From Endomicrobium sp. (lineage in GTDB: Bacteria > Elusimicrobiota > Endomicrobiia > Endomicrobiales > Endomicrobiaceae): 5,345 bases of DNA. Below, piece by piece: positions 4,057 through 5,345 of this stretch; the first letter of the stretch is position 1; each line of letters opens with the position of its first letter. The translations under genes and the position numbers were made by a program. The DNA lies in contig JAISRM010000187.1 in assembly GCA_031273645.1 (NCBI GenBank), positions 1-5,345 on the forward strand, given 5' to 3'. A model generated the notes under the pieces. The model saw nothing but the letters and a program-made list of their open reading frames with translations. It ran no database searches and was not told where the DNA came from.

Positions 4057-5345
4057 ATGATTAAAAGAACAAAAGCATTATTGGCAAAACAATCTAAAGC
4101 TCCTCTTTTTGACGTTCTTATGGCTCATGCAAAAAGAGACGTAATTTCTTTTCATTGTCCCGGTCATAAAAACGGAAGAAGCATAGACGATGAATTGGCA
4201 AATTACATAGGGCGGCAGGCTTTTAAATTCGACGTAACCGTTTTTGACGAAGTCGATTCTCTTCACGATCCGGTCGGGCCGATAAAAAAAGCCCAAGAAT
4301 TAATGGCCGAAGCTTACGGAGTAAGACATTCGTTTTTTTTGGTGAACGGAACTTCCGTCGGGAATATGGCTATGTTTCTTTCCGCGTGCAACCCCGGCGA
4401 TTCAATAATAGTTTCCCGCAGTTCGCATAAGTCAATAATGGCGGGCATTATAATGGCGGGATTATGGCCTATATGGATTCAGCCTAAAATTGACCAGAAT
4501 CTCGATTTGATATTTAATTCAACTTACGATCAGATAAAAGAAGCTTTAGACAGGTATCCGGAAGCTAAAGCCGTATTTGTTACAAGCCCCACTTATAACG
4601 GCATTGTAACAGAGATTGCCAAAATAACGGAGCTATGCCACAGACGCGGCAAAATAGTTTTAGTTGACGAAGCGCACGGACCTCATCTTATATTTAACGA
4701 CAAATTGCCGCAGTCTGCGGCGCAAGCCGGAGCCGATTTGTGCGTGCAGTCCACCCACAAAATTTTGTCGGCGATGTCTCAAAGTTCCGTTTTGCATTTT
4801 AATTCAAAACTCATCGATTACAATCGGGTGAAAAAAATAGTCTCAATGCTTCAAACGACAAGCCCGAATTATCTTGCCCTTGCCACTACCGACTTAGCCA
4901 GAAGGCAGGCCTTTTTAAAAGGCGGAAAAAATTTTGATTTGGTTATTGAAGCGGCGCAATACGGGCGCGCCTATATAAACGACAATATATCTTCGATGAA
5001 ATGTTTTACAAGAAAAGACATTAATAAACTCGGTTTTGACTTAGACGTTACAAAACTTACAGTTAACGTTACAAAAACCGGATTGTCGGGTTATGAAATT
5101 GAAAGCATATTGGCAAAAGAATATAATATACAGCTTGATTACGCCGACATATTTAATCTTGTGGCGATAATGGGCGAAGGTTCAAATAAAGACGACATTG
5201 CGGCTTTTGTCAAAGCTTTAAAAGATATAAGCGAAAAATACCGCGGGAAGCAGAAAAATTGGATATTGCAGATTCCGTCTTTAGCTACAGAAATGGTCAT
5301 GCGTCCGAGAGAAGTTTTTCTTTCGGGCAATACAAAAAAAATTCC
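4057..5345 (+). CDS. PLP-dependent Orn/Lys/Arg decarboxylase, SpeA-like (3' end outside window)
   Basis: The frame runs open from ATG 4057 to the window end, giving 429 residues; typical short members are about 480-490, so the tail is missing. This family removes CO2 from a basic amino acid to make agmatine, cadaverine or putrescine for polyamine synthesis in the cytoplasm. Visible signatures are APLFDVLMAHAKRDVISFHCPGHK (residues 15-38), LVNGTSVGNM (95-104), SRSSHKS (120-126) with His124 expected to stack on the cofactor, and LVDEAHGPH with Asp204. STHKILSAMSQSS follows, with Lys235 as the PLP-binding lysine, then SMLQTTSPNYLALA, and MRPREVF near the end. It resembles Bacillus SpeA-type (non-acid-inducible) enzymes, but arginine, lysine or ornithine cannot be told apart by eye, so no symbol is given. 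No clear ribosome-binding site precedes the ATG; the upstream 60 bases are AT-rich. It follows tRNA-Val on the same strand, probably with its own promoter. Confidence 0.93.
   Translation, partial: MIKRTKALLAKQSKAPLFDVLMAHAKRDVISFHCPGHKNGRSIDDELANYIGRQAFKFDVTVFDEVDSLHDPVGPIKKAQELMAEAYGVRHSFFLVNGTSVGNMAMFLSACNPGDSIIVSRSSHKSIMAGIIMAGLWPIWIQPKIDQNLDLIFNSTYDQIKEALDRYPEAKAVFVTSPTYNGIVTEIAKITELCHRRGKIVLVDEAHGPHLIFNDKLPQSAAQAGADLCVQSTHKILSAMSQSSVLHFNSKLIDYNRVKKIVSMLQTTSPNYLALATTDLARRQAFLKGGKNFDLVIEAAQYGRAYINDNISSMKCFTRKDINKLGFDLDVTKLTVNVTKTGLSGYEIESILAKEYNIQLDYADIFNLVAIMGEGSNKDDIAAFVKALKDISEKYRGKQKNWILQIPSLATEMVMRPREVFLSGNTKKI

Noticed and set aside
4078..4296. Minus-strand open frame of 72 codons
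   Set aside because: It is a shadow of the decarboxylase gene, whose conserved motifs are on the plus strand here.

Overview
The window looks like a chromosomal segment from an AT-rich, diderm-like bacterium. Codons favour A/T, one gene starts with TTG, Shine-Dalgarno motifs are of the GGAG/AGGAGA type, and there is a secreted protein plus nucleotide-sugar genes typical of surface polysaccharide synthesis. The general style, including the short GAAA-loop palindromes between genes, reminds me of Elusimicrobiota (Endomicrobium-like). That is only an impression; nothing here fixes the taxonomy.

Layout. (1) Bases 1-3246 form a tight plus-strand gene run: the 3' part of a GH94-type glycoside phosphorylase, a small exported FecR-like protein, rfbC (dTDP-4-dehydrorhamnose 3,5-epimerase), rfbD (dTDP-4-dehydrorhamnose reductase) and a short ComF-like phosphoribosyltransferase. 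Gaps are 25, 19 and 9 bases, and the last pair overlaps, so co-transcription is likely. (2) Bases of about 3230-3568 are a non-coding island of small GAAA-loop hairpins. A two-hairpin module appears once in each orientation around an AT-rich, structured centre, and the left copy supplies the last codons and stop of the phosphoribosyltransferase gene. (3) Bases 3641-3982 carry a good sigma-70-type promoter, tRNA-Cys(GCA) and tRNA-Val(GAC), neither with an encoded CCA. (4) From 4057 to the window end runs a PLP-dependent Orn/Lys/Arg decarboxylase of the short SpeA type, cut by the window edge.

How the genes fit together. RfbC and RfbD carry out the last two steps from dTDP-glucose to dTDP-L-rhamnose; the first two enzymes (RfbA, RfbB) are not in the window. 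The links of the GH94 enzyme, the FecR-like protein and the phosphoribosyltransferase to rhamnose supply are positional only. The decarboxylase belongs to polyamine synthesis and is a separate unit.

I see no clear new defence, mobile or signalling system. The part most worth a second look is the hairpin island at about 3230-3568.
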